Shown in pieces: positions 35,101-45,967 of a stretch of 64,000 nucleotides of DNA. Every line of letters starts with the position of its first letter. Position 1 is the stretch's first letter. Under the pieces are notes generated by a model, which worked only from the letters and a program-made list of their open reading frames with translations, ran no database searches and had not been told where the DNA came from. Position numbers and translations under genes: made by a program. Source of the DNA: Nematostella vectensis (lineage: Eukaryota; Cnidaria; Anthozoa; Actiniaria; Edwardsiidae). Location: the NCBI RefSeq assembly GCF_932526225.1, contig NC_064040.1:11632856-11696855 (forward strand), given 5' to 3'.

Positions 35101-38100
35101 ATTTAGAAACATATTTAGAGTTTTCCGTTAAAAATCATCGGAGATTGTCACGTAATCGACGTGGAATAAACTGGCGACAACGCCGCTTTAAAGCAGCTTC
35201 ATTTACACATGCTACTCAATTTCACATTTCGTTATTCATTATACATTTCGTTATTCTTTCAAATGTCATAGCAATACCTTTGGGTAAATTTGGAAGAGGT
35301 TTTATTAGACAATGATGGCATTATGTTCTTACCTTCATCCAGACCCTCAAGTCACTAGCCTCCACGCGCGTCCAATACGCCGCGGTAAAAACGACGATAC
35401 TATCACGTACGGCCCACCATGGCACTTTAACCTGACAGCTAAGTCTCTGCAAGTCCAAGAAGACTTCTGGGAAGTCATATCCATTCTAAAGAACAAAGAA
35501 AAAAAGAAAAACTTTCATCTCTCGGTGGTGGAGAAACCCGGGATTGAACGGCGCATGCTCAATAACAACGCACCGCTGAATATAATGATGATGACCTTAG
35601 ACAGCACCTCTGCTGTTCACTTTGAGCGGATGTTGCCTAAGACTTATGATTTTCTCAGTCAAGAATTCGGGTCGTACGTGTTCAAGGGTTTCTCGGTCGT
35701 CGGCGACGGCACGGCGCCATACATGAGTGCTGTCTTGACAGGGAGACCCTGGGACGAGAATACCAAGCAATGGAGTGAACCAGATGGTACTGTCGATAGG
35801 TGGCCGTTTGTGTTTAAGAAGTTTGAGAAGAAAGGGTTTGTGACAATGTTCAGTGAAGACTTTTCACATCTCGGTGAGTCAACATGATTTAAGATTTTAT
35901 TTCGAAAGAAAGTCCTAGCCAGTCGAAGGCGCGTCATTGCTAAGCAGACTTTTAGCTGTATCTTGCACTACACATATCGAGTTGGGAGTTATCCTTCTTT
36001 TATCAAACAAAGTAAGTCCCCTATTGGCGCTTCTAGGGCCGATTTCACTGAATATGCTTTGTGGACATTTTCTTTAAAAAAAAAGAACAAAATCGTCAAA
36101 AGAATTACTACATTCCTTGCTTCTAAAAAATGCAGAGAATAATATCTTGCAGTTAATTACTAAACTTTAAAATTTCATACAAAAGATCCGAACATTAACT
36201 TTGTTAATGTTTTATTGACAAAACGGCATCTTAGTCGATACTTGCATTTCGCGAAGCAACAGGTCCATCGTTTGTAGTGAGAAGAATTTCCAAGACATGT
36301 ATAACCATCGGCTAAACACAAAATGGCCCAGAACGTGTTCCGAAAGGGATCCGTGCTTATGAGACGAACACATTTATTGGTTGTTGAGACAATTTTATGT
36401 GTGTATTAGAATAGAAAAAATGTCTATACATTCACTAGATGGATCTGAGGCTAAGGATGCCCATTTGATTTGGTTGGTCAATGAATAACAACTCTGGACA
36501 CCACCCTGCTTTTATCTCTAGACACGACACTGGTGGGGATGGATACACACAGTTACTTAAGGGGTTTATTTATGAGCCTAGTTTTCCTACTTAGCCTAGT
36601 TTTCCTATTTAGAATTTTTCTTACTTAGTCTTGCTTTCCTACTTAGGCTAGTTTTCCTACTTAGCCTAGTTTTCCTATTTAGAATTTTTCTTAATTAGTC
36701 TAGTTTTCCTACTTGGTCTAGTTTTCCTATTTAGAATTTTTCTTACTTAGTCTAGTTTTCCTACTTGGTCCAGTTTCCCTACGTAATCTTCTTAGGGAGC
36801 CTTGATTTATTACTGGGGGGGTGGGGTCGGCATTTTTGCAATACCCTGGGCTAAAAAACTTTGCCACCCCCCCCCCCCCTCAAATCAAAGCGCAAAAGTC
36901 GTTACCCCACCCCTAAGACGAGGCCCGAAAATGTGTACCCCCCATAACCACCTCCACTTTTTTATAATTCTATGTCTTTAAAACCACAGAGACTTAAAAT
37001 ACTGTTGAGTGTAACTGAATATAACCTATATTATAATATAGATCAGCTAGCATGGCGATTTTGTTCTGATTAATGTAAGTATGAATCTTCACTTTCTAAT
37101 TTAAGAGTGGCACAGAGATAGACAATGGTGTTAGTGTTGGTGATGATGTGAGAAATGGTGCAAGTGATGGTGACGATGTGAGAAATTGTGCAAGTGATGG
37201 TGATGATGTGAGTAATGGTGCAAGTGATGGTGACGATGGTGGTTGGTGAAGCTGGTTGGGGTGGTTGGTCAAGCTTATAATAGCAGCTTAGAAGAGTGCA
37301 CTGGCCCATTCTGGGAATCGTTTAAATGCCCGCCATATTGCGAGCCTGTTTCGGCCGAATCAGATTAGGGCAAAGTTTTTTGCCGTAAGGGGAGGGGGGG
37401 TTGAGGAGAAATATATATGTAGCAATCCACAACTAAACATCACATTTATTTATATATAGATACGATTGGTACCTAAACAATATGGGACTAGATATACAAT
37501 AGTATGAAACATTGTGAACATAATAAACTGAACAAAGACTCTCTCGCTCAATATTATATTTAAACTAGACTTTAATTCGGCAACTAAAAAATTAGACTTT
37601 CCTTCAATGATAGCCCAAAAAATGTGTCCCCTTTAAATCGGTGCCCCATAAAACGTAGCCCCCGCCTACATATTTACCCCACCTAGTAATAAATAACCGC
37701 GCCCGTAGCCTAGTTTTCCTACTTAGTCTAGTTTTTCTACTAAGTCTAGTTTTCCTACTTAGTCTAGTTTTCCTACCTAGCCTAGTTTTCCTACTTAGTC
37801 TAGTTTTCCTACTTAGTCTAGTTTTCCTACTTAGTCTAGTTTTCCTACCTAGTCTAGTTTTTCTACTTAGTCTAGTTTTCCTACTTAGTCTAGTTTTTCT
37901 ACTTAGTCTAGTTTTCATGCTTAGTATAGTTTTCCTACTTAGTCTAGTTTTTCTACTTAGCCTAGTTTTTCTACTTAGTCTAGTTTTCCTACTTAGCCTA
38001 GTTTTCCTACTTAGTCTAGTTTTCCTACTTAGTCTAGTTTTCCTACTTAGTCTAGTTTTCCTACTTAGTCTAGTTTTCCTACTTAGTCTAGTTTTTCTAC

Positions 38101-41100
38101 TTAGTCTAGTTTTCCTACTTAGCCTAGTTTTCCTACTTAGCCTAGTTTTCCTACTTAGTCTAGTTTTTCTACTTAGTCTAGTTTTCCTACTTAGTCTAGT
38201 TTTTCTACTTAGTCTAGTTTTCCTACTTAGCCTAGTTTTCCTACTTAGTCTAGTTTTTCTACTTAGTCTAGTTTTCCTACTTAGTCTAGTTTTTCTACTT
38301 AGTCTAGTTTTCCTACTTAGCCTAGTTTTCCTACTTAGCCTAGTTTTCCTACTTAGTCTAGTTTTTCTACTTAGTCTAGTTTTCCTACTTAGTCTAGTTT
38401 TTCTACTTAGCCTAGTTTTCCTACTTAGTCTAGTTTTCCTACTTAGTCTAGTTTTTCTACTTAGCCTAGTTTTTCTACTTAGCCTAGTTTTCCTACTTAG
38501 TCTAGTTTTCCTACTTAGCCTAGTTTTCCTACTTAGTCTAGTTTTCCTCCTCAGCCTAGTTTTCCTACTTAGCCTAGTTTTCCTACTCAGCCTAGTTTTC
38601 CTACTTAGTCTAGTTTCTCTACTTAGTCTAGTTTTCCTACTTAGTCTAGTTTTCCTACTTAGCCTAGTTTTCCTACTTAGTCTAGTTTCTCTACTTAGCC
38701 TAGTTTTCCTACTTAGTCTAGTTTTTCTACTTAGCCTAGTTTTCCTACTTAGCCTAGTTTTCCTACTTAGCCTAGTTTTTCTACTTAGTCTAGTTTTTCT
38801 ACTTAGTCTAGTTTTTCTACTTAGTCTAGTTTTTCTACTTAGTCTAGTTTTTCTACTTAGTCTAGTTTTCCTACTTAGTCTAGTTTTTCTACTTAGCCTA
38901 GTTTTCCTACTTAGTCTAGTTTTTCTACTTAGCCTAGTTTTCCTACTTAGTCTAGTTTTTCTACTTAGTCTAGTTTTCCTACTTAGTCTAGTTTTCCTAC
39001 TTAGTCTAGTTTTCCTACCTAGTCTAGTTTTTCTACTTAGTCTAGTTTTCCTAATTAGTCTAGTTTTCCTACTTAGTCTAGTTTTCCTACTTAGTATAGT
39101 TTTCCTACTTAGTCTAGTTTTCCTACTTAGTCTAGTTTTTCTACTTAGTCTAGTTTTCCTACTTAGTATAGTTTTCCTACTTAGTCTAGTTTTCCTACCT
39201 AGTCTAGTTTTTCTACTTAGTCTAGTTTTCCTACTTAGTCTAGTTTTTCTACTTAGTCTAGTTTTCCTACTTAGTATAGTTTTCCTACTTAGTCTAGTTT
39301 TCCTACTTAGTCTAGTTTTTCTACTTAGTCTAGTTTTCCTACTTAGCCTAGTTTTCCTACTTAGTCTAGTTTTTCTACTTAGTCTAGTTTTCCTACTTAG
39401 TCTAGTTTTTCTACTTAGTCTAGTTTTCCTACTTAGCCTAGTTTTCCTACTCAGCCTAGTTTTTCTACTTAGTCTAGTTTTTCTACTTAGTCTAGTTTTC
39501 CTACTTAGTCTAGTTTTTCTACTTAGCCTAGTTTTCCTACTTAGCCTAGTTTTCCTACTTAGTCTAGTTTTCCTACTTAGTCTAGTTTTTCTACTTAGCC
39601 TAGTTTTTCTACTTAGCCTAGTTTTCCTACTTAGTCTAGTTTTCCTACTTAGCCTAGTTTTCCTACTTAGTCTAGTTTTCCTCCTCAGCCTAGTTTTCCT
39701 ACTTAGTCTAGTTTTCCTACTCAGCCTAGTTTTCCTACTTAGTGTAGTTTCTCTACTTAGTCTAGTTTTCCTACTTAGTCTAGTTTTCCTACTTAGCCTA
39801 GTTTTCCTACTTAGTCTAGTTTCTCTACTTAGCCTAGTTTTCCTACTTAGTCTAGTTTTTCTACTTAGCCTAGTTTTCCTACTTAGCCTAGTTTTCCTAC
39901 TTAGTCTAGTTTTTCTACTTAGTCTAGTTTTTCTACTTAGTCTAGTTTTTCTACTTAGTCTAGTTTTCCTACTTAGTCTAGTTTTTCTACTTAGCCTAGT
40001 TTTTCTACTTAGTCTAGTTTTTCTACTTAGCCTAGTTTTCCTACTTAGTCTAGTTTTTCTACTTAGTCTAGTTTTCCTACTTAGCCTAGTTTTTCTACTT
40101 AGTCTAGTTTTCCTACTTAGTCTAGTTTTTCTACTTAGCCTAGTTTTCCTACTTAGTCTAGTTTTCCTACTTAGTCTAGTTTCTCTACTTAGCCTAGTTT
40201 TCCAACTCAGCCTAGTTTTCCTACTTAGCTTTAATCACTCTTAGGCCTAGTTCGAACGTCGTATTATCATTGAGCCGAATTCAATGCAAATGCATGTAAA
40301 CGAATCGAGTCGATTGTTTCATTTTCATTTGCACACATTTGCATTGAATAGGACTCATGGATAAATACGACTTTTGAACGGGTTACCTGTGGAAATTTAT
40401 GGAGGAGGGAGACTAAGGAGAATAAGAGAGGAAAAGCGAGAGAATGGGGAGAGGAAAAAATAGTTCTCTTTCCCATCCCCCTTCTCCACTGCAGCGCTTC
40501 CTGTTTTTCACTTCCGTTTTTTTGCCACAGGAAACCCAAATCAGTTTTTTCTTCTTTTTTTCTTTAAGTTTAAGATGTCTGCTGAGGAGTCTAAGGACAG
40601 ACGTCTCCAGGCGATTTGTTAGATTAGCAAACACTTTCAGTAATAATGACAAATAAATTATTCCATAGATTCAATCATATATATACATTTACAAATCATT
40701 TCTTTATTAATGCTACAGAAACCAATTGTTTTTTTTTTTTTACAAAGTTCTGCAGGATCCAATTCTACTGTTCTTAAAACTTGCAAGAAATACCGCATTG
40801 CAAGATGCAAAAGTTGATTTATACACGCGAAATTTCCTGGTGTTGCACCTTGTAGGGAAAATTGCCTCGTGTAACCTAGCCTCCTCGGCAGGTAACTCAG
40901 CATTGTAAGGAAAACAAGAGAAATAACGGGTTACCTGTGGAAAATTGGGGAGAAGGTAGACTAAGGAGAAGAAGAAGGGGAAAAATAGAGAATGGGGCGA
41001 GGAAAAAAAGAGTTCTCTTTCCCATCCCCCTTCTCCACTGCAGCGCTCCCTTTTTTGCACTTCCGGTTTTTTGCCACAGGAAACCCAAATCAGTTTTTTT

Positions 41101-42197
41101 CTTCTTTTTTTCTTTTTCTTTGAGATGTCTGCTGAGGAGGCTAAGGACAGACGTCTCCAGGCGATTTGTTAGCTTTTTTAACGAAGTTGCTTCCTGTTTT
41201 TGCAGGGGCTTTCAATTATTTCGCTAATGGCTTCAAGGAGCCCCCCTCGGATCATTTCGGAAGGCCATTCTGGCTTGCCACATCTGGACTATGTTGTGGA
41301 GGACAGCCCCAGGTCAGACTTCAGTTCAACTACCTCAAGAGCTTTATTCAGGCTTACCCCGGGAGACGGAAGTTTGGTTACACTTTTCTATGTGACATCG
41401 GCCACAGAAGGGTAAATACCCTCAGTGCAGCAGACCTAGAGTTCTTAACGTTTTTAAAAACAGCAAAAGTGGAAAATCTATTCAATGAAACCTTGCTTAT
41501 TATTAATTCTGATCACGGGCCGCGCTTTGGAGAGATCCGATTCACTAATCAGGGGAAAATGGAAGAACGAATGCCTTTCCTTTCTGTGTATATTCCTGAG
41601 TGGTTTAAGAAAAAATTTCCCAGGCTGGCGGAAAACCTTCAAAGGAACACGAATGTGATTATTTCCCCATACGACCTCCATGCAACATTTCTTGACTTGA
41701 TGGACTTTCCAAGTAATACCACTAGTAACACCTATGGCACTAGTTTATTAAGGAGGCTACCCCTGAACAGGACCTGTGCAGATGCTCATATTGACGAGCA
41801 GTGGTGTCCGTGCTTAACGTGGATTCCGGTAAGCACATCGCATCTCCAAGTCGTAAAGGCCGCACGCAAGGCCTTAGCTCACATTAATGAACTTCTAGCG
41901 ACGAATCCGTCTTCAAGAAAACTATGCCACCGGTTGGAACTAAAGAAGGTCATCAGCGCGCATCAAAAAATGGCAAATATGAGAGTCCAAGACAAAGGTC
42001 GTGAAGATGAGTGCAGTTATCAAATTCAATTTGAGGTCCGTCCATCAGGGGGTGTGTTTGAAGCTCTTGTCAAGTTTTTCTACAGCGGTGAGATTGAGGT
42101 ACAAGGGACAATCAGCCGAATTAACATGTACGGAACGCAACCGGACTGTATATTAAAGAAAGCGCCTACCATGAGAGGGTTTTGTTACTGCAAATAA
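32124..42197 (+). CDS. DUF229 family type II membrane protein, copy B (intact, 718 aa)
   Basis: Six exons: 32124-32237, 32853-32927, 33387-33627, 34249-34452, 35343-35873 and 41206-42197, total 2157 nt. Junction phases agree throughout (0,0,1,1,1). Residues 10-28 form a signal anchor, predicting a short cytoplasmic tail and a secretory-pathway or extracellular body with several N-x-S/T sites. The DUF229 core (alkaline-phosphatase/sulfatase-like fold) contains ALKTDLTC, GCKLPKL, NIMMMTLDSTS (about 292-301, nucleophile region), GDGTAPYMSAVLTGRPWDE, GAFNYFANGF (389 on), PFWLATSGLC and NSDHGPRFG (about 489-497, metal site). The substrate is unknown for this family. The N-terminus was chosen at the ATG opening the hydrophobic anchor. 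The last intron (35874-41205) holds the 140-unit satellite. I count six residue differences from copy A in the last exon. Confidence 0.9.
33960..34248 (+). repeat. 80-bp tandem repeat with acceptor-like sites before DUF229-B exon 5
   Basis: CAAAGTATAC starts recur at 33971, 34051, 34131 and 34211, an exact 80-bp period. Each unit includes TTATTTCTTTTTCTTCAG. The last copy ends at the true acceptor (34248). Copy A has fewer, shorter units. Confidence 0.88.
34858..35192. mobile_element. MITE in DUF229-B intron 5
   Basis: Counterpart of 18517-18845 with the same ends (AAAGCGGCATTGGCGCCAG and its inverted partner). Confidence 0.82.
36577..37245. repeat. Small satellite and 30-bp repeat, copy B
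   Basis: 36577-36785 is the short relative of the 18-bp satellite; 37125-37245 is the GTGATGGTGA repeat. Between them lie G and C homopolymers and non-coding sequence shared with copy A. Confidence 0.8.
37700..40235. repeat. 18-bp satellite, ~140 units, in the last intron of DUF229-B
   Basis: Same unit as 21500-23275 but about 42 units longer, with blocks of units repeated as higher-order segments (a C-T-C-C-T-C-A-G-containing unit occurs near 38547 and again near 39690, suggesting an internal duplication of about 1.1 kb). The plus-strand frame 37917-40244 is open only because 18 is divisible by three. Confidence 0.97.
40250..41175. repeat. MITE plus ~240-bp direct repeat pair, copy B last intron
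   Basis: Counterpart of 23290-24215, nearly identical. The MITE ends at 40379; the two repeats start GGGTTACCTGTGG at about 40380 and 40928. Confidence 0.85.
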
Positions 42198-42765
42198 GAG
42201 GTAAACAATCGACATAGGGATAAAGTGGAATTTTGCACCTTGGCAAAAACAGAGTAGCTCCGCAGACGAGCCGTGCACTTGTGCATAACGCGCGCCAGTG
42301 TAATATGCAATAATCCGCACCCGTGTAATAATGCATGTAAAGCCCTTGTATAAGGCACATCCGCGCATAATCCGTGAGCAACGTTGGTGAACATGTAAAA
42401 CCAGATTGAACAACATTTTATAACCAGGTTAAATTGGTACTCGAGTAAAATGGCACCCGTGTTAGATGTACACCCAAATCTTAAAAGCACATGTAAAATG
42501 CGCATTAATGATAATAGTAGTTTATTTGATCTCTTCGTAGCCAGGGGCTGAATAACATGAAGGTCGCGCATACATTGGACAATCACATTCACTAATATAC
42601 GAACTGCTGGGCAAATTTACAGAAGGGTTGAGAATAAACCTTACATAGGAAAAATACATTCACCAATAAATTTTATTGTGACAAATTTATCAAAATGGTC
42701 AATGTTAATTATAGGCTTATGAACACTATTATGTATCTTATATACCACTATCTAGATATGTGACA
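42198..42765. other. Downstream of DUF229-B: degenerate repeat and spacer
   Basis: Matches 25236-25790 and includes decayed 17-bp units. No gene seen. Confidence 0.5.
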
Positions 42766-44529
42766 CGCACCTTTGTATAATGCGCACCCTTGTATAATGC
42801 GCATCTTTGTATAATGTGCACCCTTGTATAATGCGCATCCTTGTATAATGTGCACCCTTGTATAATGCGCACCCTTGTATAATGTGCACCCTTGTATAAT
42901 GCGCACCCTTGTATAATGTACACCCTTGTTTAATGTGCACCCTTGTATAATGTGCACCCTTGTATAATGCGCACCCTTGTTTAATGCGCACCCTTGTATA
43001 ATGCGCACCCTTGTATAATGTGCACCCATGTATAATGTGCACCCTTGTATAAAGTGCACCCTTGTATAATGTGCACCCTTGTATAATGTGCACCCTTGTA
43101 TAATGCGCACCCTTGTATAATGCGCACCCTTGTATAATGTGCACCCATGTATAATGTGCACCCTTGTATAATGTGCTTCCTTGTATAATGTGCACCCTTG
43201 TATAATGTGCACCCTTGTATAAAGTGCACCCTTGTATAATGCGCACTCTTGTATAATGTGCATCCTTGTATAATGTGCACCCTTGTATAATGTTCACCCT
43301 TGTATAATGTGCATCCTTGTATAATGTTCACCCTTGTATAATGTGCACCCTTGTATAATGCGCACCCTTGTATAATGCGCACCCTTGTATAATGTGCATC
43401 CTTGTATAATGTGCATCCTTGTATAATGTGCACACTTGTATAATGCGCACCCTTGTATAATGCGCACCCTTGTATAATGTGCACCCTTGTATAATGCGCA
43501 CCCTTGTATAATGTGCACCCTTGTATAATGCGCATCCTTGTATAATGTGCACCCTTGTATAATGCGCATCCTTGTATAATGTGCACCCTTGTATAATGCG
43601 CACCCTTGTATAATGTGTACCCTTGTTTAATGTGCACCCTTGTATAATGCGCACCCTTGTATAATCCGCACCCTTGTATAATGTGCAATCTTGTATAATG
43701 TGCACCCTTGTATAATGTGCACCCTTGTATAATGTGTATCCTTGTATAATGTGCACCCTTGTATAATGTGCACCCTTGTATAATGTGCACTTTTGTATAA
43801 TGTGCACCCTTGTATAATGCGCACCCTTGTATAATGTGTATCCTTGTATAATGTGCACCCTTGTATAATGTGCACCCTTGTATAATGTGCACCCTTGTAT
43901 AATGTGCACTTTTGTATAAAGTGCACCCTTGTATAATGTGCACCCTTGTATAATGTGTATCCTTGTATAATGTGCACCCTTGTATAATGTGCACCCTTGT
44001 ATAATGTGCACTTTTGTATAATGTGCACCCTTGAATAATGCGCACCCTTGAATAATGCGCACCCTTGTATAATGTGCACCCTTGTATAATGTGCACTCTT
44101 GTATAATGTGCACCCTTGTATAATGTGCACCCTTGTATAATGCGCACTCTTGTATAATGTGCACCCTTGTATAATGCGCACCCTTGTATAATGTGCACCC
44201 TTGTATAATGCGCACCCTTGTATAATGTGCACCGTTGTATAATGTGCACCCTTGTATAATGCGCACCCTTGTATAATGTGCACCCTTGTATAATGTGCAC
44301 TTTTGCATAAAGTGCACCCTTGTATAATGCGCACCCTTGTATAATGCGCACCCTTGTATAATGTGCATCCTTGTATAATGTGCATCCTTGTATAATGTGC
44401 ACACTTGTATAATGCGCACCCTTGTATAATGCGCACCCTTGTATAATGTGCACCCTTGTGTAATGCGCACCATTGTATAATGTGCACCCTTGTATAATGT
44501 GCACCCTTGTATAATGTGCACCCATGTAT
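42766..44529. repeat. 17-bp minisatellite array 3 (~103 units)
   Basis: The longest of the three arrays. Minus-strand frames with a 17-residue period (HYTRVHIIQGCTLYKGA) run up to 531 codons in all three phases. This is expected for a stop-free repeat whose length is not divisible by three, not evidence of coding. Confidence 0.97.
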
Positions 44530-44960
44530 GCGATGGGTGAGAACCAGGCAATGTTCGCGACAGTAAGCCAGGCCACTGCACTAGGCGAAACAGGTCATGG
44601 ACTATGCCAAAAAGGTCACCCGCCCTTTCTAAATGTCCAAGATCTGCCACTGGGAAGAAGCTACACACTACCCTCTTTGATCATTTTATGATTTACATGT
44701 ACTTTGCCTCGATAAATTGCTTGTTTGTAGCATTTTCAACGGTCGCCATTTTGTTTGAAGTAAAAACAGCGCGCGGGACGCTATTTAGTGGTAAATGACG
44801 ACTATTCAGCGGATAGTTATCCAGCGTTCTATCCACGCTTTGTGCAATGCTATTTTATCCGCCGGATAACTATCGCTGGATAGGGATTTTTAACGGGTGG
44901 GAAGCGCCTATCCGGCAGATAACATATCCAGGCTTTGTGCAACCGGCCCCTGGTATATAA
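44530..44960. mobile_element. MITE fragments downstream of the duplication
   Basis: 44545-44590 matches the interior of the 5024-5324 family (GACAGTAAGCCAGGCCACTG). About 44630-44955 is an inverted, truncated relative of 50279-50906: it shares GAAGAAGCTA, CATTTTGTTTGAAG, GGATAACTATC and ends in GGCTTTGTGCAACCGGCCCC. Confidence 0.7.
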
Positions 44961-45967
44961 TACATGTGTTCTTATAGGTGGTGCAATATGTTTACAAGAT
45001 AGAAAAAAATATTTAAGTTTCAAGCTCTGTTTATTACCAATATTTTGCATTTTGGAAAACAACATATACAACTTCCAGTAAAAGAAAAAAAAAAAGAAAA
45101 GAACGAGATTTCCTGGAATATATGTTTTCGACATAGACTGTATTTTTAGCATGGCAATATATTAAAATATATGATACTATTTGACTTTATATTGATGCTA
45201 TCTGAGTGGTCATTAGAAAGTAGCCTTAAATAACAATCCACAAACTACAGATCTCTTCAAAATAAAGAATCTAAAGGGCTTACAGTAAAACAGAATATTT
45301 GTCATTTGTCAAGCCCTTGGCATTCTGACCAGGTTTGGCTTTAGTGGGGCTATAAACTTCAGAAAAAGAAACTGTGCAGTATTTGTAAACTATCACTCTA
45401 TAGTTTCAAATAAAGATAATTGTCCCACAACTGACGCTTTTTATCCGACCCTTTTGCAAGGTTATTGAGTTTAGTAACCCATAGCCTCAGCATCATATAC
45501 CCACATTGTAAATGGCACTTGTTAGGGATGTACAGTAGCTACACAAGTCATTGTATAAAAGCATTTGATCTAAAAACCCTTACTATAAATAATGAATCCC
45601 TGGAGTCATGTTGACTTGATGCTTAAAAGCTACCATTTTGGCTGTAATCAGGTATATTTTATTATTTAGAAAATAAAAATGTAAGAAAACACATTGTTTG
45701 TGATTGTTCCCTTGACAACATAGTCCTGCAGGCGTGGCCATCAACTGATTTAATCTTTTAGTGTTTGACGACACACCACTTCACCATACTAAAGAGCCTT
45801 GTAATACAGCCGGCTGTGAATGCATCTTGTACCAAACTTAGATGCATAAAGAGTGGCAAGTAGATGTCTGTAATTTGGAAAAGGAAAAATTCAAATCACA
45901 TCTCCCATGGCTGCAGCATTCTTTGTAAGAGCAGAAATTCTATCTCAGAGCAGAAAGAAAATGGTTC
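44961..45967. other. Probable STYX 3' UTR / intergenic
   Basis: AT-rich, no supported gene on either strand. TTTATT at about 45657 (minus-strand AATAAA) is a plausible STYX polyadenylation signal. Confidence 0.35.

Larger units (their letters stand above)
25791..42765. repeat. Tandem duplication unit 2 (minisatellite + spacer + DUF229 copy B)
   Basis: Colinear with 10341-25790. It carries additional insertions at 26589-27581, 28038-28340, 29653-29942 and about 30317-31626, and lacks about 11.2-11.9 kb and 14.3-16.06 kb of unit 1. Confidence 0.9.

Noticed and set aside
42766..44529. CRISPR-like regular array
   Set aside because: Units are 17 bp and contiguous without variable spacers, and the context is a eukaryotic nuclear genome.
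42981..44668. Long minus-strand frames with HYTRVHIIQGCTLYKGA repeats
   Set aside because: All three frames are open equally because the 17-bp unit lacks stops. Treated as minisatellite.
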